Assembly: GCA_902769875.1 (NCBI GenBank)
Contig: CACXQV010000025.1
Coordinates: forward strand, 1 to 64,000
Direction: 5' to 3'
DNA length: 64,000 nt
From: an uncultured Bacteroidia bacterium
GTDB taxonomy: Bacteria > Bacteroidota > Bacteroidia > Bacteroidales > F082
The position numbers and the translations under genes were made by a program. Positions 15,127-25,690 of this stretch are shown in pieces (the stretch's first letter is position 1; each line of letters starts with the position of its first letter). The notes under the pieces are model-generated. The model was not told the origin of the DNA. It was given only the letters and a program-made list of their open reading frames with translations, and searched no databases.

Positions 15127-18100
15127 TTATCTCACAATGATTTTCTGTGTTTTCACGTCGTTGCCATTGATCAGGCGCAACACGTAAATGCCCGCCGGAA
15201 TCCCACTTGTAGAGACGTTTCCTGAAACGTCTTCCGAAAGGTTTCCGACCGAAACCAACACACGTCCCATTATGTCCACGATTTGCAGAGACGTTTCAGG
15301 AGACGTCTCTACCGACAATCGGATTTCGCCGTTGCTGATGTAGGCAAACGGTGCATCGGGTTCGCAGGCGGCCTCGTCTGCAACGTCGCTGGAAAACACC
15401 AAGCGGAATCGCGATTCATAATCCGTCGTCTTGGCGGTGAAGGTATAGCTGGACGCTGAGCCTGTGGAAGCGGCGGCAAGCAAGTCAACATCCGATCCTG
15501 TCATATTATCAATAAGGTGCAAATAATCCATTTCCACGCCTTTCGGTTTGACCGAAATCGTGTATTCGCCGTCTTTGGCCGCCTTGAAATTGATTGGCAT
15601 TGTTGAGACGGTGCTTGCACCTTCTCTACCGACGGTGGCAATGGCGTATTCCTTCCCGCCTTGCGGGATGTACAGGTTGGCGTTTTGCTCGCCGAAGTAG
15701 AACTTCTCAAGCGCGTCGACTTCGTTGAAGCTCACGATGGCTTTGTCAATCCTTTGGATGCCGCGTGTGTTGGCTTCCGCCAAAGCGATTTGCAAGAAGC
15801 CGTGGTTGGCGCTTTGTGTGCTTGGGGCATCCTTGCTGAAGGTGACCTTCTGGCCCGTGCCGTTGGCTTTCACCAAAACGCCCGTGCAAGGGGCAATGGT
15901 GTTTCCCGATTCGGTGTAGTTTTCCACAGGCGTGGCTTCAATCGCGCTGCCGTCGGCGTTCATCTTGTAGTAAGGTTTGTCGACGTAGGCGTTGTAGGTG
16001 AACGGGTTACCCACCAAGTTCCAGCCGGCAAGTTGGTTGGTCTCTCCGCTTTCGGTTGTGGCGTGATATTCCAAATCGACGGTCTTGGAATGCGAAGAAA
16101 CAAAGAAGGTGGTTCCCTCAAACAGCAATTCGCCGGTCGAACGATGGGCGTAGAGATAGCCTTGGCCGTTGTTGAGCTGGAAGTCGGGATGTAAGGCACT
16201 GCCGGTATTCTTGTAGTTTCTCCAATACTGGTTATGCTCCTCGTAATAATAGAGGTCGTAGTCTTCGGGTGGTACGGTCATCATTCCGTTGTTAGATGAA
16301 GGCGTGGTGCCGGCGGCGATAGGTGTGGCGATGAAGTTCCAGCCGGCAGTTCCGCTTCCATAGCCTGCGATGTTCTTCTTCACCATGGCTTGCACGGCGT
16401 TGGCGGTAATCAATTGCCCGCCGTCCTCCACGATGAGGTTGCCGCCGTATTGGATGATGTTGCCAGTTTGGTTGAGCGTTTCGCCCGATGCGATTGTGGC
16501 ATGGGCTGCGATGATGACACTGCTGCTTGCGCTGGGCACTGAACCCGTGTTCCAATTGCTGGCGGTGCTCCAGTTGCCTTCGGTGGTGAAGCCGGGAGTG
16601 GCACTATTGAGGACACCATCGAAATACAGGCCGTTGTCGTAAACCTTGAGCATACCGTTGCCGGTACCTGTTTCACCGTAGTCAGCGGGATTGGCGTTGA
16701 TGGGATAGGCTTGTGTGCCTTGTTCCGTGCCGAATTGGGTCGCATATAATGCATTAGTGAAGTAATATGTTCCGTCGTCGTTTTTGCGTCCGAAAGTGCA
16801 AGCGCCCATTGATGACGACACTTCCGCAGGGGCGAACAGGCAATTGTCGAACCAAATGGTGTTGCCGTGCGAGAAGCCCACGAAACCGCTACAATTTGTG
16901 GTGCTGTTGGTGGTGAGCAGTTTTCCGTCGAAGACACAACGGTTGAAATGCAATTCCGAAATTTCGGAAGTGTTGTAATGGTTCAGCACGGCCACCAATC
17001 CGCCGTGGGTGCCGTCGCCGTTCTTTGAGCTGATGATCTCCATGTCGGAATGGCAGTCCACAAGGTAACAGTTGCCGAAGGCGCGGCCTACGATGCCTGC
17101 CGCCATTTGGTTGGAGGTGGTGATGGTGCCTGTAGTGGAGAGATTTTGGATGGTGGCATCCTGTATCCAACGGAAAGGTGCGCAAAGTTGCTCCGCAGTG
17201 TTGGCGTTGAAAGTGAGGGTGTTGCCATTACCGTTGAAAGTGCCTCTGAAACGGCCTGCATTGGTGCCCACCATCTCAGTCACGCTGAGACTGGCGTATA
17301 AGGAGACCGTCTCGCCGCTATAGTTGTGGCAGCCGTTGCTGACGGTGTAGGCAAACGTGTTCCAATCGTCAACGGTGTTGATTTCGTGAATCGGGTCGCC
17401 CGTCAAGGTCAATGTGGCAGTGACCACAACATCGACGGGGTTGGTGTTGCTGATGGAGACAGAGTATCCGAACTGTCCTTCCGAAACATCCACGCCATTG
17501 GCCTTGACATTGCTGATCGTGAATCCTTCAGGGGCGGTGATTTGAAGACTGAAACTTTCGTTAGGACCTCCATAAAGCACACTGTCCACGGTCATCCCGA
17601 CGTTATAGTAATTGATGCCGCTTACAGGATTATACACAATAAGATCGATGTTGGATATTGTCATTCCCTGAGTGCCGCTGGTGATGCTGTAGGCATGAGG
17701 TGCTTCGTTATAATAGGTGGGGTCGAGGAGGTGGTAGCAGTTGGTTCCGCCGAAAACTTTTCCGTCATTTTCGTCGGAATAGTTCATGCCCATGTGGTCG
17801 AAGTTGCTCAAGGTGCCGGTCACGAAGCAGCCTATCACGTTTTGGTTGTCCACGTTTGTACACCAGCCCATCAATGCGCCGGCATAACTGCCCGTGCCGG
17901 AGGCCTTGGTGATGCTGCCGTCGAACCAGCAACCGGAAATGTTGTTATGGACGCTGTTGCCGTGTCCCATGATGCCTCCAGCATAATTGCCGCTTGTAGT
18001 GACAGCGGTTGACACCTTACAGTTGCTGATAGTGTTAATAACATCGTTAGCACCCTCTGTTGTGCCGATTAAGCCTGCCGAGTATTTGCCTCCACTTACC

Positions 18101-21100
18101 GTGCCAGTCACCACAAGGCCTTCGATGGTGGCGCCGCTGATGCTGCCGAAGGGGGCCGTGTAGTCGTCGCTGAAGTTGATATTCACGTTCAGGGTGTTGC
18201 CGTCGCCATCGAAGTGGCCTCGGAAGGGGCGGCTTACAGCAGGACAACCCATCGGAATGTTTGTGCTGATGTCATTGGTCATTTTGAAATAATTGCCGTT
18301 GGTGATGTCCGAATTGCCGTTGGCCATACGGGCGAGATAAGCCCAATCGTCGGCATCGGCAATCTGATAAGGAGTTCCGTAAGTTCCTTCACCTGCCAGC
18401 GTGTGTTCTGTCATAGCGGGCACTGCTTTTCCATCACTGCTAATGGTCCATCCTGAGCCAAGCCCCGATGCGATGTGCCAAGGGCTCCAACTCGAAACGT
18501 TGATGCCGTCTTGCGAACTGCCCAAGACACTGGTATAATAGCAGTTATTGAGGCTCATCGTGCCGCCATCGTTATTTACAAAGGTTTTGTTGCCGTCGCC
18601 TCCAGTGAAAGTGATGTCGGTCGGGTTGAAGAGTGAATTGGAAATGGTCACTGTGCCTTTGTTGTGGCCTACAAAACCGCCACATTTGGTAGGCTTCGGC
18701 ACCGTATATTGACCCTTTGAATCAAGATATTGGATGATGCCGTCGAAAAGGCAGTCCGATAGATTCAGTTCGGCGCCTGAAACGATCTCACCCACCAAAC
18801 CACCACAATAATCATCACCATTGCTATTCATATTCCCATTAATACTGCCTCTGGAAGGATGGTATATATCCAAGGTAATACTGACCTGACAATTATTGAT
18901 CTGATTATCTGAACCCGAAACATGGCTTACCAATCCACTACAGTGTTGGGCACTCAATACATTATGTGGTATGCTAATAGTATAGCCTTCGATATAACCT
19001 GTTCTCAAATAGCCTGCGGTGTGCAAGTTCTTGATATGGGCACCCTCAATATTCAGGAAAGGTGCACGTGTAGTCGCGTCATCTTGGCTTTTGTTGAAGG
19101 TCAGGGTGTGGCCGTTCCCATCGAAGGTCCCTGAATACTTCTTGCTTCCGGTACCAACCATATTGCTAAGATTGCCGATATTGACGTCGGCCATCAGTTT
19201 GGCATTAATTTGAGTGGACACATTCTTCACCATGTTACAGAATTTATTCCAGTCGCTGCTGGTATAAATTTCATACGGATGTTCGGGATCATACGTGTCT
19301 TCAACAAAATTCACCAACGCATTGGGGAACTTCGATCGCCATTGGGCAGCAGTGCCGGTAACGCCGATGGTGGTCAGCGAGGCAGGGATGGTAATCTCGG
19401 CAAATGAAGTGTTGGCGAAGGCGTTTTCGCCTATGGTGGTCAATGTGGAAGGAAGGTCTACTTCGGTAAGTCCCGCGTTGTAGAAGGCGTTCTTGCCGAT
19501 AGAGGTGATGCCTTCGTTGAAGGTCACTCGCGTCAGGTCTTGACAGTCTTTGAAGAGACCTTCGGGAATCTGGGTCATGAACGAAGGGATCTCAAAAGTG
19601 TACAAGCCGGAATTGGCGAAAGCGTAGGCGTCAATTTGGGTGACGCTTGTTGGCACGGTGAAAAACTGTATCGGCGAACCGTCGAAGGCGTGGCCTTTGA
19701 TGTGCGTCACTGTCTCTGCAATGGTAATTGTAGAGGCGTTGATGCCTGAAAACACATAACTGCCGATGTCGAGCACTCCCTCGCCCAAAACCACGTCGGA
19801 GATTTCGCCCACATGGTCGTACCAAGGCAACTGCTCTGCGTTTTGGTAGTCATAAAACAAACCTGATCCAGGCAGGGTCTTGCTGATGGTCAGGGTGCCG
19901 TTGGTTTCCAAATTCCAATCCAATCCGTAGCCGCAGTTGAAGTGGAATTGAGCCAAAGCATTGGCATAAAGTCCTGTCCAACTGTAGTTGACATAGCAGA
20001 TGGTATTGCCCGAAAAATCGGTGTTGCAGCTTGGCCAGGCTTGCAGTGCGTCGCAATGGAAAATCACATCGGTGACATTGGTGAAGCCCGTGAAACCGTT
20101 GTTGCTCAAGGTGGTGACTCCGTCTTCCACAATCACCCTGTTCACTTTGCTGATGATGTCCGCATTGTTCCAGGGGCAGTCAGCGGGGGTGGCATAATCG
20201 GCCATGGCACCGCTGCCGCTGATGGTGAGGGTGCCGTATCCATCAAGGTCGAGTTCGCAATCACCTGACGTCCAATGAATCTGGGTATCCAAGTCAGGTA
20301 TAAAGACACATCCAGTGTTTGGAAAAGCTGTCACCCAGTCAATATAGTCCGCATAAGCCACGTGAAAACGGCCATTGTTCGCCGAAGGAGAAGAAGGAGA
20401 AGAAGGAGAATCAGTAAAGTCACTATTGCTACTCACCCATGTGCCGAAAGGCGCAGCGTGGCATTCGATGTCAGCATTAAAGCATGACCAATGAAAACAG
20501 TCCTCTCCTAAAGTGGTTACGCTTTGCCCGATATAGAGGTTTTGCACATCATCACAGTTTGCGAAGGCATTACTTCCCAAAGTAGTCACGCCGTTACCGA
20601 TATGGATGGACACCGCACTACTACAAACATAAAAGGCAGCTGATCCGATGGTGACCACATTGTCAGGGATATTGATGGACTGAAACTTGCAGCCGGTAAA
20701 GGCTTCGTCGCCAATGCTCACCACGTCGTTGCCAATGGAAACAGTGTCGAGTTTGATTACTTTGTCACCAGTATTATAAAGACTATTATAAAAAGCATAA
20801 TAACTGAGATTGAAAGCTGAGTTGCCCACATGGGTCACACCATCTTCGAAGATGACGGTTTTAATCTTTGAAAAGATTTGATACCAAGGCGCAAATAGTT
20901 CCGGGTTTGAATCGTCACGTGTATAGTCGGCCATCGCGCCGGAAGTGCCGTTGGTGGGTGTCACGGTGAAAACGCTGTCTGCCGTGAGGGTGCAAGTGGT
21001 GCCGCCGCTTGTCCATACTTTGGGCCATTCGCTTTGTGCCCATGCCGTCTGCCCGAAAGCCATGAAGGCAAACAAGAAGAGTAAAGTTTTGCGTAGATTG

Positions 21101-21105
21101 TTCAT
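15127..21105 (-). CDS. Giant T9SS-exported BspA-like surface protein
   Basis: 1992 residues. Signal peptide (MNNLRKTLLFLFAFMAFGQT, AWAQ). Residues about 30-600: BspA-type leucine-rich repeats (VVTIGSAAFYVCSSAVSIHI, GVTTLGSNAFANC). About 608-1500: three GLUG-like modules, each opening with a W-containing helix (SDWNKFCNMV, DDWAYLARMA, DDWNTFAYTV) and containing GTFDGNGHTLTF-type turns. About 1505 on: a shared C-terminal module (TEGNWSTASNW, GWNLVGNPFTYNAYV, NLYIPQGGKEYAI, SYTFTAKTTDYESRF). The last about 75 residues are a T9SS type A sorting domain ending GIYVLRLINGNDVKTQKIIV. Likely a cell-surface adhesin. An Ser-Pro microsatellite (PSSPSSPS) lies near residue 235. Confidence 0.93.
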   Translation of the reverse strand: MNNLRKTLLFLFAFMAFGQTAWAQSEWPKVWTSGGTTCTLTADSVFTVTPTNGTSGAMADYTRDDSNPELFAPWYQIFSKIKTVIFEDGVTHVGNSAFNLSYYAFYNSLYNTGDKVIKLDTVSIGNDVVSIGDEAFTGCKFQSINIPDNVVTIGSAAFYVCSSAVSIHIGNGVTTLGSNAFANCDDVQNLYIGQSVTTLGEDCFHWSCFNADIECHAAPFGTWVSSNSDFTDSPSSPSSPSANNGRFHVAYADYIDWVTAFPNTGCVFIPDLDTQIHWTSGDCELDLDGYGTLTISGSGAMADYATPADCPWNNADIISKVNRVIVEDGVTTLSNNGFTGFTNVTDVIFHCDALQAWPSCNTDFSGNTICYVNYSWTGLYANALAQFHFNCGYGLDWNLETNGTLTISKTLPGSGLFYDYQNAEQLPWYDHVGEISDVVLGEGVLDIGSYVFSGINASTITIAETVTHIKGHAFDGSPIQFFTVPTSVTQIDAYAFANSGLYTFEIPSFMTQIPEGLFKDCQDLTRVTFNEGITSIGKNAFYNAGLTEVDLPSTLTTIGENAFANTSFAEITIPASLTTIGVTGTAAQWRSKFPNALVNFVEDTYDPEHPYEIYTSSDWNKFCNMVKNVSTQINAKLMADVNIGNLSNMVGTGSKKYSGTFDGNGHTLTFNKSQDDATTRAPFLNIEGAHIKNLHTAGYLRTGYIEGYTISIPHNVLSAQHCSGLVSHVSGSDNQINNCQVSITLDIYHPSRGSINGNMNSNGDDYCGGLVGEIVSGAELNLSDCLFDGIIQYLDSKGQYTVPKPTKCGGFVGHNKGTVTISNSLFNPTDITFTGGDGNKTFVNNDGGTMSLNNCYYTSVLGSSQDGINVSSWSPWHIASGLGSGWTISSDGKAVPAMTEHTLAGEGTYGTPYQIADADDWAYLARMANGNSDITNGNYFKMTNDISTNIPMGCPAVSRPFRGHFDGDGNTLNVNINFSDDYTAPFGSISGATIEGLVVTGTVSGGKYSAGLIGTTEGANDVINTISNCKVSTAVTTSGNYAGGIMGHGNSVHNNISGCWFDGSITKASGTGSYAGALMGWCTNVDNQNVIGCFVTGTLSNFDHMGMNYSDENDGKVFGGTNCYHLLDPTYYNEAPHAYSITSGTQGMTISNIDLIVYNPVSGINYYNVGMTVDSVLYGGPNESFSLQITAPEGFTISNVKANGVDVSEGQFGYSVSISNTNPVDVVVTATLTLTGDPIHEINTVDDWNTFAYTVSNGCHNYSGETVSLYASLSVTEMVGTNAGRFRGTFNGNGNTLTFNANTAEQLCAPFRWIQDATIQNLSTTGTITTSNQMAAGIVGRAFGNCYLVDCHSDMEIISSKNGDGTHGGLVAVLNHYNTSEISELHFNRCVFDGKLLTTNSTTNCSGFVGFSHGNTIWFDNCLFAPAEVSSSMGACTFGRKNDDGTYYFTNALYATQFGTEQGTQAYPINANPADYGETGTGNGMLKVYDNGLYFDGVLNSATPGFTTEGNWSTASNWNTGSVPSASSSVIIAAHATIASGETLNQTGNIIQYGGNLIVEDGGQLITANAVQAMVKKNIAGYGSGTAGWNFIATPIAAGTTPSSNNGMMTVPPEDYDLYYYEEHNQYWRNYKNTGSALHPDFQLNNGQGYLYAHRSTGELLFEGTTFFVSSHSKTVDLEYHATTESGETNQLAGWNLVGNPFTYNAYVDKPYYKMNADGSAIEATPVENYTESGNTIAPCTGVLVKANGTGQKVTFSKDAPSTQSANHGFLQIALAEANTRGIQRIDKAIVSFNEVDALEKFYFGEQNANLYIPQGGKEYAIATVGREGASTVSTMPINFKAAKDGEYTISVKPKGVEMDYLHLIDNMTGSDVDLLAAASTGSASSYTFTAKTTDYESRFRLVFSSDVADEAACEPDAPFAYISNGEIRLSVETSPETSLQIVDIMGRVLVSVGNLSEDVSGNVSTSGIPAGIYVLRLINGNDVKTQKIIVR
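15211..15310. repeat. GAGACG palindromes inside the T9SS sorting domain
   Basis: At 15212-15232, GAGACGTTTC and GAAACGTCT around CT; at 15287-15310 a related AGAGACGTTTC...GACGTCTCT. Both lie within the coding sequence of the sorting domain and are translated as DVSGNVST and VETSPETSLQI. Same family as the copies at 21780, 42346 and 54005. Confidence 0.75.
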
Positions 21106-21164
21106 TTTGTTTTGATTGATAATGTTGTTCGTTTATGATTCCGTCACTTTTCGTATAATGGCTG

Positions 21165-21172
21165 CAAAAATA
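21165..21172 (-). promoter_or_regulatory. -7 element for the 1992-residue cargo gene
   Basis: TATTTTTG on the minus strand, 59 nt upstream of the ATG at 21105. Confidence 0.6.
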
Positions 21173-21340
21173 CAATAATTTGAAGATTCTCTTGCGCGAA
21201 GCCGAAAAAAAAGGTTGGTTTTGTTCGTGTTTCCAAAACGCTCTATTATGGAGATTTCCATTTGTCAAGAAAACGAAGTATTCAACGCAGTTAATTTGGG
21301 ATAAAAATGGCAGGCTGTTTTCAGGAATGCCCTATAATGG

Positions 21341-21374
21341 ACGGCGGAGGCGATGCAAGCACCGTCTCCGCCGT
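21341..21374. repeat. GGAGACGG hairpin downstream of the small gene, copy 1
   Basis: A 9-bp stem ACGGCGGAG/CTCCGCCGT enclosing GCGATGCAAGCACCGT. A second copy at 25807-25840 follows the paralogous small gene. No U run follows, so it is not a standard terminator; its inner sequence resembles the GAGACGGTGC/GCACCGTCTC palindrome at 54522-54543. The rest of the 290-bp gap (21106-21395) holds only the promoter above. Confidence 0.7.
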
Positions 21375-21395
21375 CGAATTGGTTTGCGCATGTGA

Positions 21396-21659
21396 TTATT
21401 CCTCACGGCGTTTCTTGCCTACGAGGTAGGCTGCGCCAAGGCCGAGCAGCACGGCCACGCCGCTGCCCAACGGGGTGCCGTTGGTGTCTGTGTTAGTGCC
21501 GTGTTGGGTGGGAAGCAACAGGCCGCTGCCGTTGCGCATGTTGTTTTCGTTGCGGGCAGCCTCATACTGCTGGCTTCTTTTCAGGGCTCCGCCACCTTGC
21601 TGGGCGAAAGCCGTGCCCATCATCAGGGCGATTGCGATTGTCAGAACTGTTTTTTTCAT
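21396..21659 (-). CDS. Small secreted protein with PID-CTERM-like sorting tail
   Basis: 87 residues. Signal peptide (MKKTVLTIAIALMMGTAFAQ), a short Gln/Asn-rich body (GGGALKRSQQYEAARNENNM, RNGSGLLLPTQHGTNTDT), then a C-terminal tripartite tail: GTPLGSGVAVLLGLGAAYLV followed by GKKRREE. A short motif, one hydrophobic helix and a basic end is the layout of CTERM sorting signals; it most resembles the Bacteroidota PID-CTERM form. It sits 35 bp downstream of the 1312-residue cargo gene, probably on its transcript. The start codon is followed by an A7 run, one base longer than in its paralog at 25862-26127. Confidence 0.8.
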   Translation of the reverse strand: MKKTVLTIAIALMMGTAFAQQGGGALKRSQQYEAARNENNMRNGSGLLLPTQHGTNTDTNGTPLGSGVAVLLGLGAAYLVGKKRREE

Positions 21660-21694
21660 TGCTGTATTTGTGTTTAATTGTTAAGATATTCAGT

Positions 21695-24600
21695 TTATTT
21701 CACCACAATTTTCTGTGTCTTTACGTTATTGCCGTTGATCAAGCGAAGCACATAAACGCCCGTCGGAATCCCGTTTGTAGAGACGTTTCCTGAAACGTCT
21801 CCCGAAACGTCTCCAACCGAAACCACCACACGACCCATCATATCCACCATTTGCAGAGAGGTTTCGGGAAGCGTCTCAACCAGCAGGCGGATTTCTCCGT
21901 TGCTGATGAAGGCGAAGCTGTCATTGTCTCCATTTGCGTCCTCGCAAATGGAGAACACCACACGGAACCTTGATTCATAGTCCGTGGTTTTGGCCGTGAA
22001 GGTGTAACTGGCTGATCCCTGAGCCTGTCGAAGGGCCAGCAAGTCAACGTCGGCACCCGTCATGTTGTCCACAAGGTGGAGGTAGCTCATCTCCACGCCT
22101 TCGGGGCTGACCGTAATCGTGTATTGGCCGTCTTGGTTGGCCTTGAAGTTGACAGGCATTTCGCCTTGGGCTTCGGCGTTGGCGATGGCGTATTCCTCGG
22201 TGCCTTGCGGGATGTAGAGGTTGGCGGCCTGTGTGCCGAAGTAGAACTTGCCGAGTTGGTTGCCTTTGTTGAAGCTGACGATGGCCTTGTCGATGGCGGC
22301 AGAGCCAGCCGAAGCACGCAAGTTGGCTGGTGCCACGGTGATGTTCAAGAAGCCGTTGTTGAGTGTGGTTTCGGATGCAGGGCTCTTGGTGAAGGTGACA
22401 TTGCCTGTTGATTCGGCTTCCACCACCACACCCGTACAAGGTGCAATGGCGGCATTGTCAGTCACCAGTTCAACGGCAGTACCGCTGGCGTTCATTTTAT
22501 AATAAGGTCCGTTGATGTATGCATCGAAGGTATAAGGATTGCCCACAAGGTTGAAGCCTTCGGAGAGCGTGATGTAATAGTTGGCATTGTAAGGCTTGGT
22601 GGAGCCGGTGAACGATAAGGTTTTGGCACTTGCGTTGGCATAGAGGTAGCCAATACCGTTTTTAAGATAGAAGACATCACCACCTGAGCCTCCGGGATTG
22701 ATAGGTGTTAATCCTCCACCTATGCCTCCTCCACCAGGATAATATGGTTCAACAGAGCCACCATCATTGTGCTGATGGTAGTTTTCCCAAGTGGTGCCGT
22801 TAAGCCTGTAAAGGTCGAAAGAGTAGGGGACTTCCACCTCATCGGTGAGCATATTGTTCACTTCGCTTGGCATAAGGTTTTCTTTCAAAGGAGAGGCGAT
22901 GAAATACCATCCACCGACAGGGGCTGTTGTCCAAGCTCCAATGGTCTTTTTCACTGTGACAGGCGCAGCATTGCTGCAAATGAGTTGTCCGCCTTCCTCG
23001 ATGGTGAGCGAACCGTTTCCTACTGATACGATGGAGGCTTGGGCGATACATCCACTTGGGATGGTGACATTGGCGTTGACAATGGCAACATCCGAGCTTG
23101 TTGGAACACCTGAAGGATTCCAGTTGGCATCCACGTTCCAATTTCCAGCTGTCGAGATGATCTTGTCCGGCATCAGGAGACGGATTTGGTTCTTACTTGA
23201 AGCAAGGGTTCCTGTTACACCACTCATCGAGGTCAGGTCATAGTCAGTGCTGCCAGAAACGAACAAGGCTTGATTGCTTTCTGTAGCAAAACATCCAAAT
23301 GGAGTGCTGTTGTCAGTGCTACCCGTCTTGTCATGGACGATGATGGCAAGATTGTCACTGCCGTTATATGAGAAAGGTGTTGATAAAATGATGGTGGTCC
23401 AGGAATAGAATCCGACCTCTCCTGAAAACACCTTGTCATTGCCGGTAACACTAATCCAATCCGAATCGTCAGCGAATGCTGTCTTGTTGGTGTGAACCAT
23501 ATAGACATCCACGTTGCGTGTTATAGGGTTGTCCCCCCATACGTCACTTAAAAATTCAATAGTGGCAATAGTTCCAGCTTGGCCAATCTCGGAGGCGGTA
23601 TAGATTTGCTGCGACACAGCGTATAGTGAATCTGTCGTAGTGGGCAAGTATTCTGTGCCACTTTCGCTCTCGCCAATAGTAATCTTGGTGGAAGTTTCAA
23701 ACATAACCCTCTCATAACTCCACTGGCTTTGACTATCGCTGTAGATGCCCCGGACACGGACCATGTACTCGCTCTCTGGGATGAGGCCTGTCAGCGTGAT
23801 GCTCTTTGTGTCTGAGGACACGATACCAACAATCTCGAATGGATAGTATATGTCATGTGGGGCTGAAAGGTCGTAAATCCGATATTCAACCTCCCAACGG
23901 AGGGGGGTGTTTTCATCACTCCATGTCAAGGTGGCTGTTGTGGCTGTGTTGGTCACCGTAATGTCGTGGGGTGCGGAGTAAACAACGCTGAAAGAAAGGC
24001 TCTTTGTACCAGTATAGTTGCCTTCGCCGTTGACATTGAGGGTGTAGTTCCCAACATCGTGAACAGGTGAAGGATCTATTGAGATTGTAAAATCAGTATT
24101 AGGAGTTAAATTGGTATAGGAATAATTGACCCTAATCGCAACTTCCACATCCGCTGCATTAAAGGTGATGTCGCTGCCTGTATAGTAGACATAAAAGATT
24201 GGTTCATAGGTCGAAGGATCCCAGTCGTAGCCCATGTTCACAACATTCTTAATTTGAACATTATCGTTGTTAATGTTGTAGGGCAAAACATTAAAGGTTG
24301 CGGTTTTGCTTCCAGTGTACATACCAATGCCCGTGACGGTCAAGGTGTATTTGCCAGCGTTGATGCAAGCTCCGCTATAGCTGACGGCGTAATCCACGTT
24401 TTTGGTAAGCGTCGTGTTGCCCATCATCACCACGGGTTCTTGCAGATGTGCTTGGCCATCGTAAGTGGCATCCTCAACCTCAATGCTAATAAGGTTGCTG
24501 AAATCGGTAGGCTCACCTTCCGCATACGTGCCGCTGATAGTCACATTTTCGGTAGCCCCAGTGAGGGTGTGCGAACCAACCATCAAACCAGCATTGCTGA

Positions 24601-25633
24601 TGCTGCCGCTGTTGACAGAATAACCCGTGAAGTGATTGCCTTGGGGCACGGTGAAACCTGTTGTGCTCACCTCCACGCTGCTCATGTAATAAGCTACATT
24701 ATTATAGGTTTTAACAGGGTCAGGAAGTGAAATAGTGACATCTTGGCCTGCCGTGATGGTGAAACCAACGGAAGCGCCTTCAATGTCGTGACCTGTGGAA
24801 GCGTCGCTTGAACCCACAGCACCAGTAAGATTAGCGTTTGCTGGATAGCAGTTGTTGGTAAACTCATTATAGTCATCTTCATCAATCATGCCAATAAGGG
24901 TGCCAACATAATCCGATCCAGAAACAACGCCTGTACTGAAGTTGTTTCTGAACTTCGTGGTTCGGCCAAAGTATCCTACTATGCCTCCAACAGCATATCC
25001 GTTTTCCGTTGCGCTAACAGATGCTGTATTGGTGTTACCAACAATGATGAGGTTTCCATAGGAGCTTCCACTGACATTTCCAACGATACCTCCATAGTTA
25101 TGAGATGATGTTCCTGCACTGTGAATTTCACCACTGACACTACAATTGGAGATGGTAGTCCAACCTGCATCTCCGGCGATGCCTCCCGTGAAAGAACCAG
25201 CAGTGATGTTGCAATCAACAAGGTTGACATTCATTACAAAGGCAGAGGCTAAGCTGCCAAACAGACCTTGGTATTGAGCGGTATTGTTAATGGTCAAATT
25301 ACTGATGGTTTTGTTGCCGCCTTCAAATGAGCCACGGAAATCATTATCGTCGTTGCCTATCGGGGTCCAATAAAGTCCTGCCAAATCGATGTCGTCAGTC
25401 AGTGTGATGGTCTTGTTCTCAAATGAGCTGCCATTGTTGACCATGTAGGCGAGTTGAGCCAATTGTCCAGCCGTGCTGATGGTAAATGAGGAAGTGTTTT
25501 CGTAATCCGATCCCCAAGTGGTTTCGCGTTGGTCAATCCAGTTGCCATTGGTTTGTGCGTTCATTGCCAACGGCGCAAAAACGGCCGTCATTGTGGCAAA
25601 TAAGATGAGTAAAGTTTTTCTTAACTTGTTCAT
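21695..25633 (-). CDS. Giant T9SS-exported surface protein (GLUG, MBG-like, FnIII)
   Basis: 1312 residues. Signal peptide (MNKLRKTLLILFATMTAVFA, PLAMNAQ). About 35-290: GLUG-like repeats (STAGQLAQLAYMVNNGSSF, GIVGNVSGSSYGNLI). About 385-555: two MBG/YDG-like beta domains (DATYDGQAHLQ, GKYTLTVTGIGMYTGSKT). About 555-645: fibronectin type III. About 825 on: the C-terminal module shared with its neighbours (VDANWNPSGVPTSSDVAIV, GFNLVGNPYTFDAYI, NLYIPQGTEEYAIAN), then a T9SS type A sorting domain ending GVYVLRLINGNNVKTQKIVV. In the loop before YTFTAKTTDYESRF it carries LRQAQGS, the translation of a dispersed repeat. Confidence 0.92.
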   Translation of the reverse strand: MNKLRKTLLILFATMTAVFAPLAMNAQTNGNWIDQRETTWGSDYENTSSFTISTAGQLAQLAYMVNNGSSFENKTITLTDDIDLAGLYWTPIGNDDNDFRGSFEGGNKTISNLTINNTAQYQGLFGSLASAFVMNVNLVDCNITAGSFTGGIAGDAGWTTISNCSVSGEIHSAGTSSHNYGGIVGNVSGSSYGNLIIVGNTNTASVSATENGYAVGGIVGYFGRTTKFRNNFSTGVVSGSDYVGTLIGMIDEDDYNEFTNNCYPANANLTGAVGSSDASTGHDIEGASVGFTITAGQDVTISLPDPVKTYNNVAYYMSSVEVSTTGFTVPQGNHFTGYSVNSGSISNAGLMVGSHTLTGATENVTISGTYAEGEPTDFSNLISIEVEDATYDGQAHLQEPVVMMGNTTLTKNVDYAVSYSGACINAGKYTLTVTGIGMYTGSKTATFNVLPYNINNDNVQIKNVVNMGYDWDPSTYEPIFYVYYTGSDITFNAADVEVAIRVNYSYTNLTPNTDFTISIDPSPVHDVGNYTLNVNGEGNYTGTKSLSFSVVYSAPHDITVTNTATTATLTWSDENTPLRWEVEYRIYDLSAPHDIYYPFEIVGIVSSDTKSITLTGLIPESEYMVRVRGIYSDSQSQWSYERVMFETSTKITIGESESGTEYLPTTTDSLYAVSQQIYTASEIGQAGTIATIEFLSDVWGDNPITRNVDVYMVHTNKTAFADDSDWISVTGNDKVFSGEVGFYSWTTIILSTPFSYNGSDNLAIIVHDKTGSTDNSTPFGCFATESNQALFVSGSTDYDLTSMSGVTGTLASSKNQIRLLMPDKIISTAGNWNVDANWNPSGVPTSSDVAIVNANVTIPSGCIAQASIVSVGNGSLTIEEGGQLICSNAAPVTVKKTIGAWTTAPVGGWYFIASPLKENLMPSEVNNMLTDEVEVPYSFDLYRLNGTTWENYHQHNDGGSVEPYYPGGGGIGGGLTPINPGGSGGDVFYLKNGIGYLYANASAKTLSFTGSTKPYNANYYITLSEGFNLVGNPYTFDAYINGPYYKMNASGTAVELVTDNAAIAPCTGVVVEAESTGNVTFTKSPASETTLNNGFLNITVAPANLRASAGSAAIDKAIVSFNKGNQLGKFYFGTQAANLYIPQGTEEYAIANAEAQGEMPVNFKANQDGQYTITVSPEGVEMSYLHLVDNMTGADVDLLALRQAQGSASYTFTAKTTDYESRFRVVFSICEDANGDNDSFAFISNGEIRLLVETLPETSLQMVDMMGRVVVSVGDVSGDVSGNVSTNGIPTGVYVLRLINGNNVKTQKIVVK
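21780..21815. repeat. GAGACG palindrome inside the sorting domain
   Basis: 21780-21801 is a perfect palindrome with arms GAGACGTTTC and GAAACGTCTC around CT, followed by a second half-site CCGAAACGTCTCC. Translated as GDVSGDVSGNVSTNG in the 1312-residue cargo protein. Confidence 0.85.
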
Positions 25634-25690
25634 TTTGAAGTTGTAATGTTTGATTTATTCTTAGATTTGTTGCTATTCTATTTGCGGCGG

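Noticed and set aside
21341-21374. Intrinsic terminator
   Set aside because: Strong stem but no U run on either strand, so kept as a repeat.
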